Of a stretch of 64,000 bases of DNA, positions 54,601 through 63,543 are shown piece by piece. Positions within the stretch are counted from its first letter, which is position 1. Each line of letters begins with the position of its first letter. The DNA lies in assembly GCF_001649575.2 (NCBI RefSeq), contig NC_051445.1, positions 7,654,874 to 7,718,873 on the forward strand, in the 5' to 3' direction. The notes beneath the pieces are model-generated. The model saw nothing but the letters and a program-made list of their open reading frames with translations. It did no database searches and was not told the DNA's origin. This stretch comes from Kryptolebias marmoratus. Its lineage: Eukaryota > Chordata > Actinopteri > Cyprinodontiformes > Rivulidae. A program made the translations under genes and the position numbers.

Positions 54601-57600
54601 GGGTTTTATTTTGCCCCTTTTCTCCACTTTACACACTCTCCTTATGCTGTATTACTATAGGATCATAGCATATCCAGCCTGCCCGCTGCGTCTATGTTGA
54701 CCTGGCATAGCTCTGTGTGAGACACCCAGCTGGGAGTGCCTCTGAATCAACTTGGGATTAGCCCAGGATTGTCTGGGATTACTCAGGGATGGAGGGGGAT
54801 TAGCAGTGACTGCCTGTTTCGGGGGCGTGAGGGCCACGGGCTGGCCAAATTGCCCCTGACTCACGGAACAGGAGGTAAACAGAACCACACCTACAGTCAA
54901 ACCACCTGCAACTTGAGCTATTCTTAAATTCCAAAACATACACACACAAACAGGATGATGGGGAAAAAAGCACGAGTTGGAACCTCTCTATCAGATAGCC
55001 AGCAGCCAGTTATGATGATGGTGTTGATGCCATGGCTGGCCACCATCTGAAATCTCTCAAATCTCTCTAGCAGGTGGATTCATCAGATAAAGAGGGTTTG
55101 GAATGACAAATCCCTTCAAGTTCAATGGGGCTGCTCTTCCCTTATTGGGGGATAAATCGAGATTTGAATTCGACAGGTCACACAGAGTGGAAGGGTGAAG
55201 TAGTTAATTTCTCTGAAAGTTGTCTCATTTACAACCAGCTTTTGTCGAATGGCTTGAAAGATTACATATGTTTTAATTTTGGCATTCACAGCACTTGATG
55301 GGGGATGATTTGGAGTGGTATGATAGGTGGATGATCCAGAGATCGAGACAGGGAGTTGGCGCGGCACGTAGTGAAGCCGTCAGAAGCAGGGAGCAGGCAT
55401 CCCCTGCGGACCTGCACTGCCAAGATGAAAGGCTGCTTAGTGTTGGAGCAGCAGCATCAAACAGCCGCCTCCTTTTGCATCCTTTTCCCCATCCCCCACT
55501 CTCCCTCCATTTCTCTCTCTGACTCTCTTGACTCTCACCACAATATGATATAGTTCTGCCGCTTCACGTTTACCCGGTTGCCATAGTTACCAAACGCCGA
55601 AGGTGTCACAGCAAGATAACCCAAGGAGGCATTCACAGATCACCTGAATTCAGCTTGCTTCACATTTATGTGCTTTCCTTACAGTGGTTTGATTTATTTG
55701 TTTTCCTGTTGTGCAATTCTATGAGAATACAAATAATCTGCAACATTTTAGAGATGGTAGAAGAATGAAAACCTCTCAATCTATAATAATCTATTGTGCT
55801 AGTATAATCTCAAACATAAAATGTTTTTTATTTGATATTTTCCTGGTTAATAGTCAAAAAGGCTCATGCACAACGAAGAGCAGAATTGCGACAACACCAC
55901 CAACCTTGGAGATGTAAATGATAAGAGAAAAAAAACCCATCTTGATTCTATGAATTACTGAGCCAGTGACTGTACTTGCAGACTTAGAGGATAATGGGAA
56001 AGTAATTGGTGGCACACTTTATAATTGAAGGGAAAGAGATTGAACGCAGAGGTGGAAAATGACTTATGTTCAAAGAACTGTGTAAAATAAGAAAAAGGAA
56101 AATCTAGACAAGTTGAAGTATGTAGCACTCAGTGACAAAAGAGAAAGCAAGACTGTGATAAAGACTGAACAAGGGAGGGAGTGAGAGATAGGCACTGAAG
56201 GTAGATGTCAGAGGGTTGGATACATCCATTAGCCTTGCTTGCTCCTGGCTCAATCCTGCAATACACTCCCCTCCCCAATTCAAGCTATGAGCGAGAGAGA
56301 CAGGGCTGGCACTAAGCCAGACTGGCACCAACTTCAAACATAGAGTACGCTCAACCTCAGCGGCTTACATCAGCCCTGCTAAAGGAAGAAGTAGAGGAGG
56401 ACAGATGGATTGATGGAAATGAAAGTGAGAGGATTGATGTGCAGAAGGAGGATCTCTCAAGACTGAGTCTCAGGTTATTTCAGGTTGGATGAGGCTGACA
56501 GGGTCTTGCTTCATGCCAGATGTGGCTGTCCCTGAAAATTATTATGGTTTTGAGTAAGCTCTAAATTTTTGACTGGTTACACAGGCAGTTGACTACCTAC
56601 AATACTTCAGATTTTTATACCTAATAATAAACAAAAAAGCAGTTTGGCAATTTGGTAGAATTTTCTTTGACACTACATGTATAAACTCAATGTTTAGTGA
56701 AAGTTGCAACTGTGATTAGCTTTACCTACATTGATGAGTCATATGTTTGATTATTTTTTTCCCCCAGGAATTTTCTTTAATCTGGTCTAAATTTCATAAA
56801 TTTGTATTTACATAAGAAAAGTTGTATGTGTAGTAATAGTGTACTTCATCCTTTATTCACTTGCTGTTTTTGTTTTCATTTTTCAACAGAATTCCATTCG
56901 GCACAACCTTTCCCTCCACACACGGTTTATTCGGGTGCAGAATGAGGGGACAGGGAAGAGTTCTTGGTGGATGCTGAACCCAGATGGTGGAAAGATGGGC
57001 AAGGCCCCTCGGCGACGAGCAGTCTCCATGGACAACAGTACTAAATACCTGAAAAGCAAAGGTCGGATAAGAGGCAAGAGGGTAGGCCGTCCTGGGATTG
57101 GAGCAGGATCTGTTGTAGTGGGTCTCCAAAGCTCCCCAGACAATAGTAGCCCATCACAGAAAGCTCTCCCAGGATCTGGAGGATCATCGGGGACAGATGG
57201 AGAGTTTGATGCTTGGGCAGATCTTCATTCCAGGGCTAGTTCATCAGCCTCCACCTTGAGTGGGCGTCTGTCTCCTATTCTTGCTGAGGGTGAACCAGAG
57301 GAACCAGAGGAAGGTGGCTTATCCTGTTCCACCTCTCCTCACCTTTACCCATCACCAACCAGTGCCCGCTCTCCATCCATGGGGGCAGGAAATCATTGTC
57401 CTCCCCTTGAGCAGCTGCCTCAGCTGGCTAACTTAACAGGTGCCATAAGTTTAGATGAGCATATGGTGGAAGATGGTTATCATCTTCATCGTCAACAACA
57501 GCAGCATCCAGCTGTTGGCAGACATAAGCACCAAACGGCTGTGTATCACTACAATTCTGGAATGAAGGGGCAGGGCTCCTATGGTGCAGGTGTCTACAGT

Positions 57601-58560
57601 GCAACAAGCTTGGGAATGCTACGTCATCACTCACCAATGCAGACTATTCAGGAGAACAAGCCAGCCAGTTTCTCTGGAACCACACGGGCATACTCCAACA
57701 CAAATGCTCTTCAGAGTTTACTAACTGGTGGTTCTGCTTGTCAACAGTACTGTTCCAAAGACATGATTATGGGACAGGAGAGGGAAGGTCATCCTATGAT
57801 TGGTCAAACCCGTAATGGAGTAGGATCCAACCATCACAACCACCAACCTGTCCACCACAATGGACGTCATAGCCATAACAGAACTCACAATCATACTTCT
57901 AGTCATAATCATAACAATGTAACCAACCACAACTCACCTCACAGCCTCGCTCACAATGGTCACAGCCTCAACAGGAGCCATACCCACACACCACCAAGAG
58001 CCGCATCTCTGACCCCACGTGGAAACAGCAATCAGTTACAGACTTATAATCACAAAGCCCCCTACTTGTACAGTCCCCCATCCCATGCCCATCTCCCTGC
58101 ATCTACTACCCTTCCCCCTAACCCTGCAGGTATGCTTGACATGCCCCAGGACTCATGTCATATGGCTTCTACCCCACACCCTCGTCACAATCATTATCCA
58201 GACTCACAAAACCAGGGCATGACTAATGGACTGTACCACCATGGCCAAGGGATGGGTAATAGTAGTGTTGGTAGCAACTATCATGGCTATCACCAGCCTC
58301 ACCTCCATGAGAGACTACCAGCTGACCTTGACATTGACATGTTCCATGGTAGCTTGGACTGTGATGTGGAGTCTATCCTCCTCAATGATATTATGGACTC
58401 TGGGGAGGAGATGGACTTTAATTTTGATTGCTCTCTTGCCCAGGGGGTGGGCATTGGCATGGGGATGGGAATGGGTGTGACTATGGGCATGGGAATGGGA
58501 ATGAGTGGTCTGGCTGGTCCGCAGCAAGCCCACAGCAACCAGAGCTGGGTACCTGGCTAA
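31858..58560 (+). CDS. foxo6: Forkhead box O6 transcription factor
   Basis: Insulin/PI3K-Akt-responsive forkhead activator. Coding exons are 31858-32340 and 56890-58560, joined in frame across a 24.5-kb intron that splits the forkhead exactly after SAGWK, as in all FOXO genes. The product is 717 residues, long for a FOXO6 (human about 490). Akt site 1 is T28 in RPRSCT. The forkhead domain is about 105-200, with recognition helix [10 protein letters not shown]. The second Akt site is S207 in RRRAVS. The usual third Akt site is degenerate (HSRASS), as known for FOXO6. Conserved [14 protein letters not shown] is at about 409-422, LQSLL at about 434, the acidic activation motif [20 protein letters not shown] at 655-674 and the C-terminus SNQSWVPG. 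A His/Asn-rich tract (about 470-530) and a Gly-Met repeat (680-698) are unusual. Met at residues 3-4 could also start. The symbol rests on the missing site and the C-terminus; another FOXO paralogue is less likely. Confidence 0.93.
32341..36640. other. foxo6 intron, first part
   Basis: No second gene seen. The first 230 bases after the donor (TAATCAGTGATAATAG, CATTATTATTC and similar) are less AT-biased and homeobox-word rich, and could be a conserved enhancer. The frames at 35241-35488 and 36184 look like chance. Confidence 0.45.
33633..33663. repeat. (TA)15 microsatellite in foxo6 intron
   Basis: Continuous TA dinucleotides ending in ACACAC. Confidence 0.95.
36648..36700. promoter_or_regulatory. 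GATA-motif cluster in foxo6 intron
   Basis: TTATCTGAGATAA (36648-36660, a palindrome holding two GATA sites), ATATC, TTATCT (36676-36681), GATAAT (36686-36691) and GGATAAC (36693-36699). That is five to six GATA-type words on both strands within 53 bases. It is an enhancer candidate from motif density alone. Confidence 0.4.
36701..40520. other. foxo6 intron, second part
   Basis: No gene seen. The block 38515-38620 (GGGTCCCGGGGG, CGTTAATAATTCAG, CCTTAATTGCAGGC) is compositionally unlike its neighbours and could be a conserved element. Just upstream, 38475-38500 is a GGY-rich run. Confidence 0.4.
40521..40935. repeat. Polypyrimidine (CT-rich) tract
   Basis: About 400 bases dominated by C and T on the + strand, ending in CT, CA and AC dinucleotide runs. 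It creates a 157-codon open frame of Leu/Phe/Ser with no real protein features. Such tracts can form triplex structure. Confidence 0.8.
41192..41267. repeat. (TTTTA)15 pentanucleotide microsatellite
   Basis: About fifteen perfect TTTTA units, which generate an artificial FILFY-repeat open frame. Confidence 0.97.
41268..43904. other. foxo6 intron, third part
   Basis: No gene, RNA gene or mobile element that I can name. Short frames near 41695 and 42018 on - are unsupported. Confidence 0.4.
43905..44010 (+). repeat. Decayed copy of the 'ccctggacagg' dispersed repeat
   Basis: GGGTCCCAGGGGGGACTGGAG, then 'cagccagtgtggtgagatactctcaggacaggtcatcagtccatc', follows the 5' half of the same family as 26888-27120 with heavy decay. 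Confidence 0.5.
44011..45828. other. foxo6 intron, fourth part
   Basis: No gene seen. The frames at 44381-44722 and 44577-44861 on - overlap each other in different frames and lack any recognisable motif. Confidence 0.4.
45829..46045 (+). mobile_element. tRNA-derived SINE
   Basis: The head has pol III box A-like (GGAACAGTGGTAGGGTGG) and box B (GGTTCAATTCC, 45874-45884) words at tRNA spacing. The body has 'cttaagcaagacacctgatccc' and the tail has 'ggtcaaaagcagagaacaaatttt' then 'gtatggttacatacaatgatgacaa', the usual ending of a fish SINE. It is diverged and no clear target duplication was found. Confidence 0.75.
46046..48710. other. foxo6 intron, fifth part
   Basis: No gene seen. The block 47080-47400 (CCTTAATTAAG, CATTAGCCATTCATGAAC, GCGATTAATATTTCAG) has clustered homeodomain-like words and a balanced composition, and may be a conserved element. 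A (CA)-rich microsatellite lies at 47543-47582. Confidence 0.4.
48712..49410 (-). mobile_element. Decayed non-LTR retrotransposon (LINE) remnant
   Basis: On the - strand, 49400-49260 translates with stops to [18 protein letters not shown] and [15 protein letters not shown]. This is the C-terminal reverse-transcriptase tail seen in L2/CR1/Rex1-type LINEs (usually SLHWLPVKFRI...YKALNGLAPSYL). The far end carries 'aattcaattcagtttatttatatag', a typical 3'-side word of the same fish repeat. Several stop codons and frame breaks show it is dead. It is part of the foxo6 intron. Confidence 0.75.
53950..53980. repeat. 11-bp minisatellite, three units
   Basis: TTTCAAGCTGA occurs twice in full and a third time truncated. 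Confidence 0.9.
55577..55590 (+). promoter_or_regulatory. RFX X-box-like motif in foxo6 intron
   Basis: GTTGCCATAGTTAC differs by one or two bases from the RFX palindrome (GTTGCC-AT-GGYAAC). Related words occur at 50110-50123 (reverse strand GTTGCCATAGCAGC) and at 26190-26203 (GTTGCCATGGAAAT). Confidence 0.35.
57817..57990 (+). other. His/Asn-rich coding tract of foxo6
   Basis: The + frame codes almost only for His, Asn, Ser, Thr and Gly (for example [22 protein letters not shown]) over about 57 residues. The DNA is rich in CAY and AAY codons, as if built from an old trinucleotide or hexanucleotide repeat. I know of no counterpart in human FOXO proteins, and it accounts for part of the extra length. 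Confidence 0.85.
58443..58499 (+). other. G-run coding repeat (Gly-Met), possible G-quadruplex
   Basis: Runs of three to five G separated by short spacers (GGGGGTGGG, GGGGATGGGAATGGG, GGGCATGGGAATGGG) encode a Gly-Met repeat. The sense RNA could fold a G-quadruplex about 60-115 bases before the stop codon. Folding is inferred. Confidence 0.6.
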
Positions 58561-58635
58561 ACAAACAAACAAACAAACAAACAAACAAACAAACAAACAA
58601 ACAAACAAACAAACAAACAAACAAACAAACAAACA
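58559..58635. repeat. (AAAC)19 microsatellite starting in the foxo6 stop codon
   Basis: About nineteen AAAC units begin with the last two bases of the TAA stop codon and form the first 75 bases of the 3' UTR. Confidence 0.97.
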
Positions 58636-60999
58636 GTCCTTCCTACTTTCAAACAGGACAACCCTACTCATGAAGCACTGTGCGCAACTGTGACATTCCT
58701 GACTTTAAACAAAGACTATAGGACCAACACCCCCAATGTCTCTTTGTTGTCTTGACAGTTATTCTGTCACCCCTCCTCTTTTGATCCCTTTTCTTACTGA
58801 GAGATCTAGTTCATGTCAGTTTAAGTTTTTTCTTGTATCAGCTGTACTGTGATGACAATCTCTCAGCTGTGCTTGCCCGGCATCGCTTCTCATCTACCAT
58901 GAGAACTGAACTCTGAATGCACTTTATTGCAAGTGGGTCACATCTCACGGTGCAATGCCTTCACAGAGCAGCTCAGGCAGAGTTTGGCAGCTTGGCATGT
59001 TTTATAAGGTGGCTGTTGCATTTGTCTTGAACAAATAAGGACGTCCTCTTATAAAAGTGTCAGAACTAGAAATTAAACAAAAAAAATCTTCATTTTTCAA
59101 TTGCTGGGTAACTCGCATTCAGTGTTATGTTTGAACTATAGACATGGCCTCTTCCCCAATTTACTAAACTTTTTACCAAATTTAAAATAGAAATGGACAC
59201 ATATTTTGACACTGGGTTTATTGTATCTTTTTTGTTAAATTGGTCACCATTTACCTATTTACATTTAACAAATAAATTAATTTGCTTCTTTCTAAGTTCC
59301 AGCAGACATGTTATTTATATCTGCCTGTGTTTAGTCCTTGGTGCTTTGACTTTTCTTTTTGATGTAACATTTTGTAAATGCCCCTTTGCCATTGGTTAGA
59401 GAATATTGCCATCATGTCATTAAAAGAATGCTATCATTAGTGGCTAGCATGCAATTTGGTGAATTAAACATATCACCTTGTTTCACCTGAGCTTTTTGTA
59501 CCAGTATGTCTTCCCATCTCTCTGTCTGCTGGTGGAGACAAAGTGACCATTCCTCACACCAAGCCATTAATGCTGCTTGATTGAAATTCAACATCTTGCT
59601 TTTAATCTCCAAAGTGTTGCAGCAGCATTGTGTCATTATTGAGACTCTTAACGTGTTGTCCTTTCTTGCTCACCCTTGCTGTCCTGACCATTGCTGTCTC
59701 TTCAATGTAATGCACCAAAAGCACTGAGACATATTGGTGATTAACTTCAAGTCACTCTGCCTGCTGTCCTGCTCTGAGAAGGGTCAATGTCACTGTCCAC
59801 TTGCCTGCTCAAAAAGGGTAATAACAAAGTAAAAGATGGAGACTAAGAACAAATACCTGTTGCAGTAAGATCTGTCAGCCTCAGTTTTAATGCTCTTTGG
59901 ATGTGTGTATGAAAATTAGTAGTGTATTCATATCGTAAATCATCTGCATTATCTGTGTTATGTTTCCATGTTTTCAATACTTATACCTTCAGCTTCAAAT
60001 TATCAAACAGGTGCAAAGGGAGAGATATAGGGAGAAAATAAGCAGCCAGTCTGAGTGGCACGAGTTTACATCAACCAGGGTGGTAAATCAACACAATCAT
60101 CAACATCTAGTTTATGTGTGTTTATTCTGTTGTCTTGTAGTTGTTGTTATTGTATTTTTTAAACTCAAAGGGCCAACAAAGACTGAGGAGTAAGGATTGA
60201 ATCCATTGGTGAAACAATGTTGGTATAGTGCAGTATGACCTTCCTGAGCTCCAATAGCAAGCATCCCCTCCCATATGTGCTCTGCTCAGTTGTTTCTGTG
60301 TTTGTGAGTGGGGTATGCGCAGCTTATTTTTCACTGGCCTTGAGAGAGAGGTAAAAAGAGCACACCCCTATTCTCTACTTTCCTCAAGGAGATTTTCCAC
60401 TCTCTGGTCACCGTACAAAGAAAAATGTGGTGGAGTTGAGGGTGGACTGGGGGTTATTTATACAGCCAAAGGTCAAGCACGGCACAGACTATCAGACCCA
60501 TTATTGAGGTAAATGTGTTTATTTCAGGCCCTTTAGCTGCGCTAGTTCCAGTTAATCTTTGTGGAAAATGCGTGGAATTTTATAAGTACCCAGGCCTCAC
60601 AAAGCAGTAATGTTATATTCTATGCTACAGACATTTAGCAATCCATGCTACTGGAAAGAGAGCTATATATGATGTCTAATTTTCTTATATTTATTTATGA
60701 AAGAGATTGGTCTTTGTCATTCCTAAATGTGATAGTTGTTTGAGTCAAATCTTGTTCTTTTTCTCTCTTTCTCTTGCGCTCTCTCTTTCTTTATCTTTTT
60801 TTTTTAAAGATGACTCTCTCCCTTTGCCCATTTTACTGACTTTTATTTTGTATAAAATCTATATATTAAAAAAATGTACAATAGTTTTTAAAAATCTCAA
60901 AAGATTATCAGTTTTGTTGTCTATTTCTTTTTTTAAAAGAATGTATCTGATCATCCGGTGACTGTTAAATAAATGAAATTTAAAGAAAAACACAATGTC
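58561..60999 (+). other. foxo6 3' untranslated region (inferred)
   Basis: No credible frame follows the stop. The best-supported end is AATAAA at 60968-60973, followed by a GT-rich stretch (TGTCTGTTGTTACATTTGT) as expected for a cleavage site. A long 3' UTR is usual for FOXO genes. Confidence 0.6.
60968..60973 (+). promoter_or_regulatory. Poly(A) signal candidate of foxo6
   Basis: AATAAA with a GT-rich downstream element within 40 bases, about 2.4 kb after the stop codon. Confidence 0.6.
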
Positions 61000-63460
61000 T
61001 GTTGTTACATTTGTATGAGGAACACTGTTTTGAATTTCTTTCTTTCCAAGAAAACACAACAAAGTGACCCTTTCTCTTACAATTTTGATCTTCAGTTTAA
61101 TTTTTCAGAGCTTATATGTGCTTGTCATGTGCTATTTTTGTCTTGTGCTTGTATACAATAACTGGCAGAATGAATGCATGTGAGATGCTTGTTAATTTAT
61201 TTCTTTGTTTTGTAGTTTGCTTCACTTTTAATACAGAACTCCTCTCACATGAGGGTGACAAACAATGTTGGTAGTCATATTTGATTGGGCAACATGTCAC
61301 TGTGTGGGAGGCTGAAGGAGTGGTAGCAAAAGGGAAAAAAATGAAGGAGAAAAACAGTATTGTATGCATGTTGGGAAGTATTCCCGCCACAAGAGAAGCC
61401 ATGAGAATAAATGTTTGTGCGTGTGAGAGATACTTCCTGACAAAAAGACAAAAACAAGGATGCTACCACAGAGCCAAAAAGAGTTGCCCAAAATAAAATA
61501 GGTTTGTGTGTGTCATAAGGCTTGTTATGGGCTGCGAATCAGTATAGGTTGGCCACAGCTGTCCGGGTCCCATTGGAGGCGTTTTCACAGGAGGAGCGTG
61601 CAGCGCTACAGCGCCATACTGCCAGGCCCCAGGGGAGCCCCCGCCTTTATACACACACAGACACACAGAGAGAGACATAGACAGACACCAAATGTTTGCG
61701 CACACACATTTGAAAATACCATAATTTCACACATTCACACAAAGAAGTGCACAGCTCAGTTACAAAACCACACACACGCACACACACACCCTCAAACAGA
61801 TATTTCTCACTTAGATGTACACTTTTAATTGACTCTGCTTGGCAAATCTTCTCTGTAGGGAAAAAAAGTGAGAAGTAGAGAGAAAGAGAACAACAAAGGT
61901 GTTGAAAGAAGTCGCCAAGCAGCATATATTTATCGCTAAAGATGTCCGACAAAAAAAATAAAAAATAACAAAAAAAAAAACACAATTAAATAATGGTTTG
62001 CATAGTTAAGAGGTGTGATGTCCTCAAGCACAGTTCACTGACTTTATAAGATGTTTTATAATTCCATAATTAGGCCGAACTGAGTGTAACTGAGATCGAG
62101 AGCCTGGCGTAAGGCCAAAGTCTCGCTCTTCTTTGTCTGTCTCCTGAGAAACAAAGATTTCAGGGCAGACAGGAAGGCAGCTCAGTCCAGGTGCGGTGCC
62201 TCGGGGACGTTCTGCTCTTCTGTTCCTCATTATCAGAGAGGCAGAGAGATTCTGAGTTACAGTGCCATTATTCATCCACTCAAGCATCTGGGAGCAGGTC
62301 CTTCTTTGGCTGGTGTGGCGATACTGATGCAGAGACCGCCCTTGGAGCTGTAAGGGCTGGCTGGGGACACTGTTAACTGCTAACAGACAGACCCAGCCAG
62401 GCAAGACTCCAGGGTGCACGTGTCCTTGGGAACTTCGGAGGATTCAGCGCTTCTCACTTTCCAGCTAAGCTGCAAAGTAAAGAACTGTTACATCTCAAAA
62501 ATAAAGAAATTGTTAATTATGATCCATGCACAAGGTATATCTAAAAGGTAATTTTGGTGCAAAGGTTACATAGGTGATATGAGCATGAAGACACAGTGAA
62601 TTAAGATATTCTAGACAAAATCATTTTACTGAACATGTTGCAGGGTTATCTTGAGGATTCCAAAGACTTTCCGCCAGACTGACTCCATATGGGAAAAGAT
62701 TTCAGAGGGAACAAAACCACCAGGAAAAAAAGGAGAGAGGGTGGGGTGACATGTTGAATGTAAAATCCAAACCAACAGGTTTTAGCAGCATCCGGCTCTG
62801 CCCCAAACAAGAACGAAGGCAACTGAAAACCTGAGATTTTGAAAATGACGTAGTGTGTTTGTGTGTTCTGTACTTCTTTGATTAATCATTTTAACTTTAG
62901 TGGTATGGTGCGTAACATTCAACACGTCCAACACAGGGCCTAATCAAAGTTAAATGTCAAATTATTTTTATAGCACTTAAAAAAACAGACTAAAGTTCTA
63001 TGCAATTAAGCCAAAAAGCCACCAAAAATAAAGGGTTAATGAATAAAACTGTACAATAAAAAGTACAATAGTAGTAGAACAAGAGTAACAGAACACCAAA
63101 AGGAATAAAAACATAACAATATAGACGACATATAAGATCTGTTAGGTTTAATATTTTACCAAAGTTTTCCGTGATCACTTGACATATCGAGTGCCAAACA
63201 CAAGAATGCAAACAAGGCAGTAAATAGTAAATATAGATAGTGTGGGGGTGAAATAGTTCAGCGTGTTGCAATTAATTGTGTAAACTGACCCAAAGCAACA
63301 ACAGCTGTGTCACTCTTCAGCTTCCCAAAGGACAAGAAAGTTTGATGGATGTGGTTAGTTTAGCTCCTGGTGAAAATTACAACCCATAGTCTGGTGACTG
63401 ACTGTGTAGTTAACGTTTTGAAGAGGACCACCTGAAATACAAACCTTTAATAGAAGAACC
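61000..63460. other. Intergenic DNA right of foxo6
   Basis: No gene called. CA-rich microsatellites lie at 61649-61670 and 61767-61790, and A runs near 61950-61980. The block 62030-62430 (CATAATTAGGCC, CATTATTCATCC, CTGATGCAGAGACC) has balanced composition and may be a conserved element. The - frame across it (62024-62419) has no recognisable domain. Confidence 0.45.
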
Positions 63461-63462
63461 AC

Positions 63463-63530
63463 CGCCTCACGCCATCGGACCGGCGCCTGCCTAGGTATCT
63501 GGATGGGAAACTCCTTGAAGACTGTCTGAC
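63463..63530 (+). repeat. Possible 5S rRNA-like fragment
   Basis: GCGCCTGCCTAGGTATCTGG followed by ATGGGAAACTCC resembles the 3' half of 5S rRNA (GGGCCTGGTTAGTACTTGGATGGGAGACC), including the TGGATGGGA box C word. It may be a 5S-derived SINE relic or a chance match. No full gene is present. Confidence 0.3.
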
Positions 63531-63543
63531 ATGAATATAAAGC

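Larger units (their letters stand above)
49411..56889. other. foxo6 intron, last part
   Basis: No second gene seen. The - strand frame at 49713-50252 (179 codons) has no domain and low complexity in part. The blocks 51060-51560 and 52430-52600 (GGCTCTAAATTC, AATCACGG, AGCGAATATTTAGC, CCACCAATAGCC) are candidate conserved elements. The final acceptor (CAACAG at 56884-56889) is preceded by a T-rich tract. Confidence 0.45.

Noticed and set aside
56839..56889. Open frame extends 17 codons upstream of foxo6 exon 2 ([11 protein letters not shown]...)
   Set aside because: This is intron sequence before a clear CAACAG acceptor; the FOXO forkhead is always split here and exon 1 supplies the upstream part.
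58315..58671. Antisense and alternate-frame reading frames over the foxo6 3' end
   Set aside because: They are shadows of the foxo6 exon and of the AAAC repeat.
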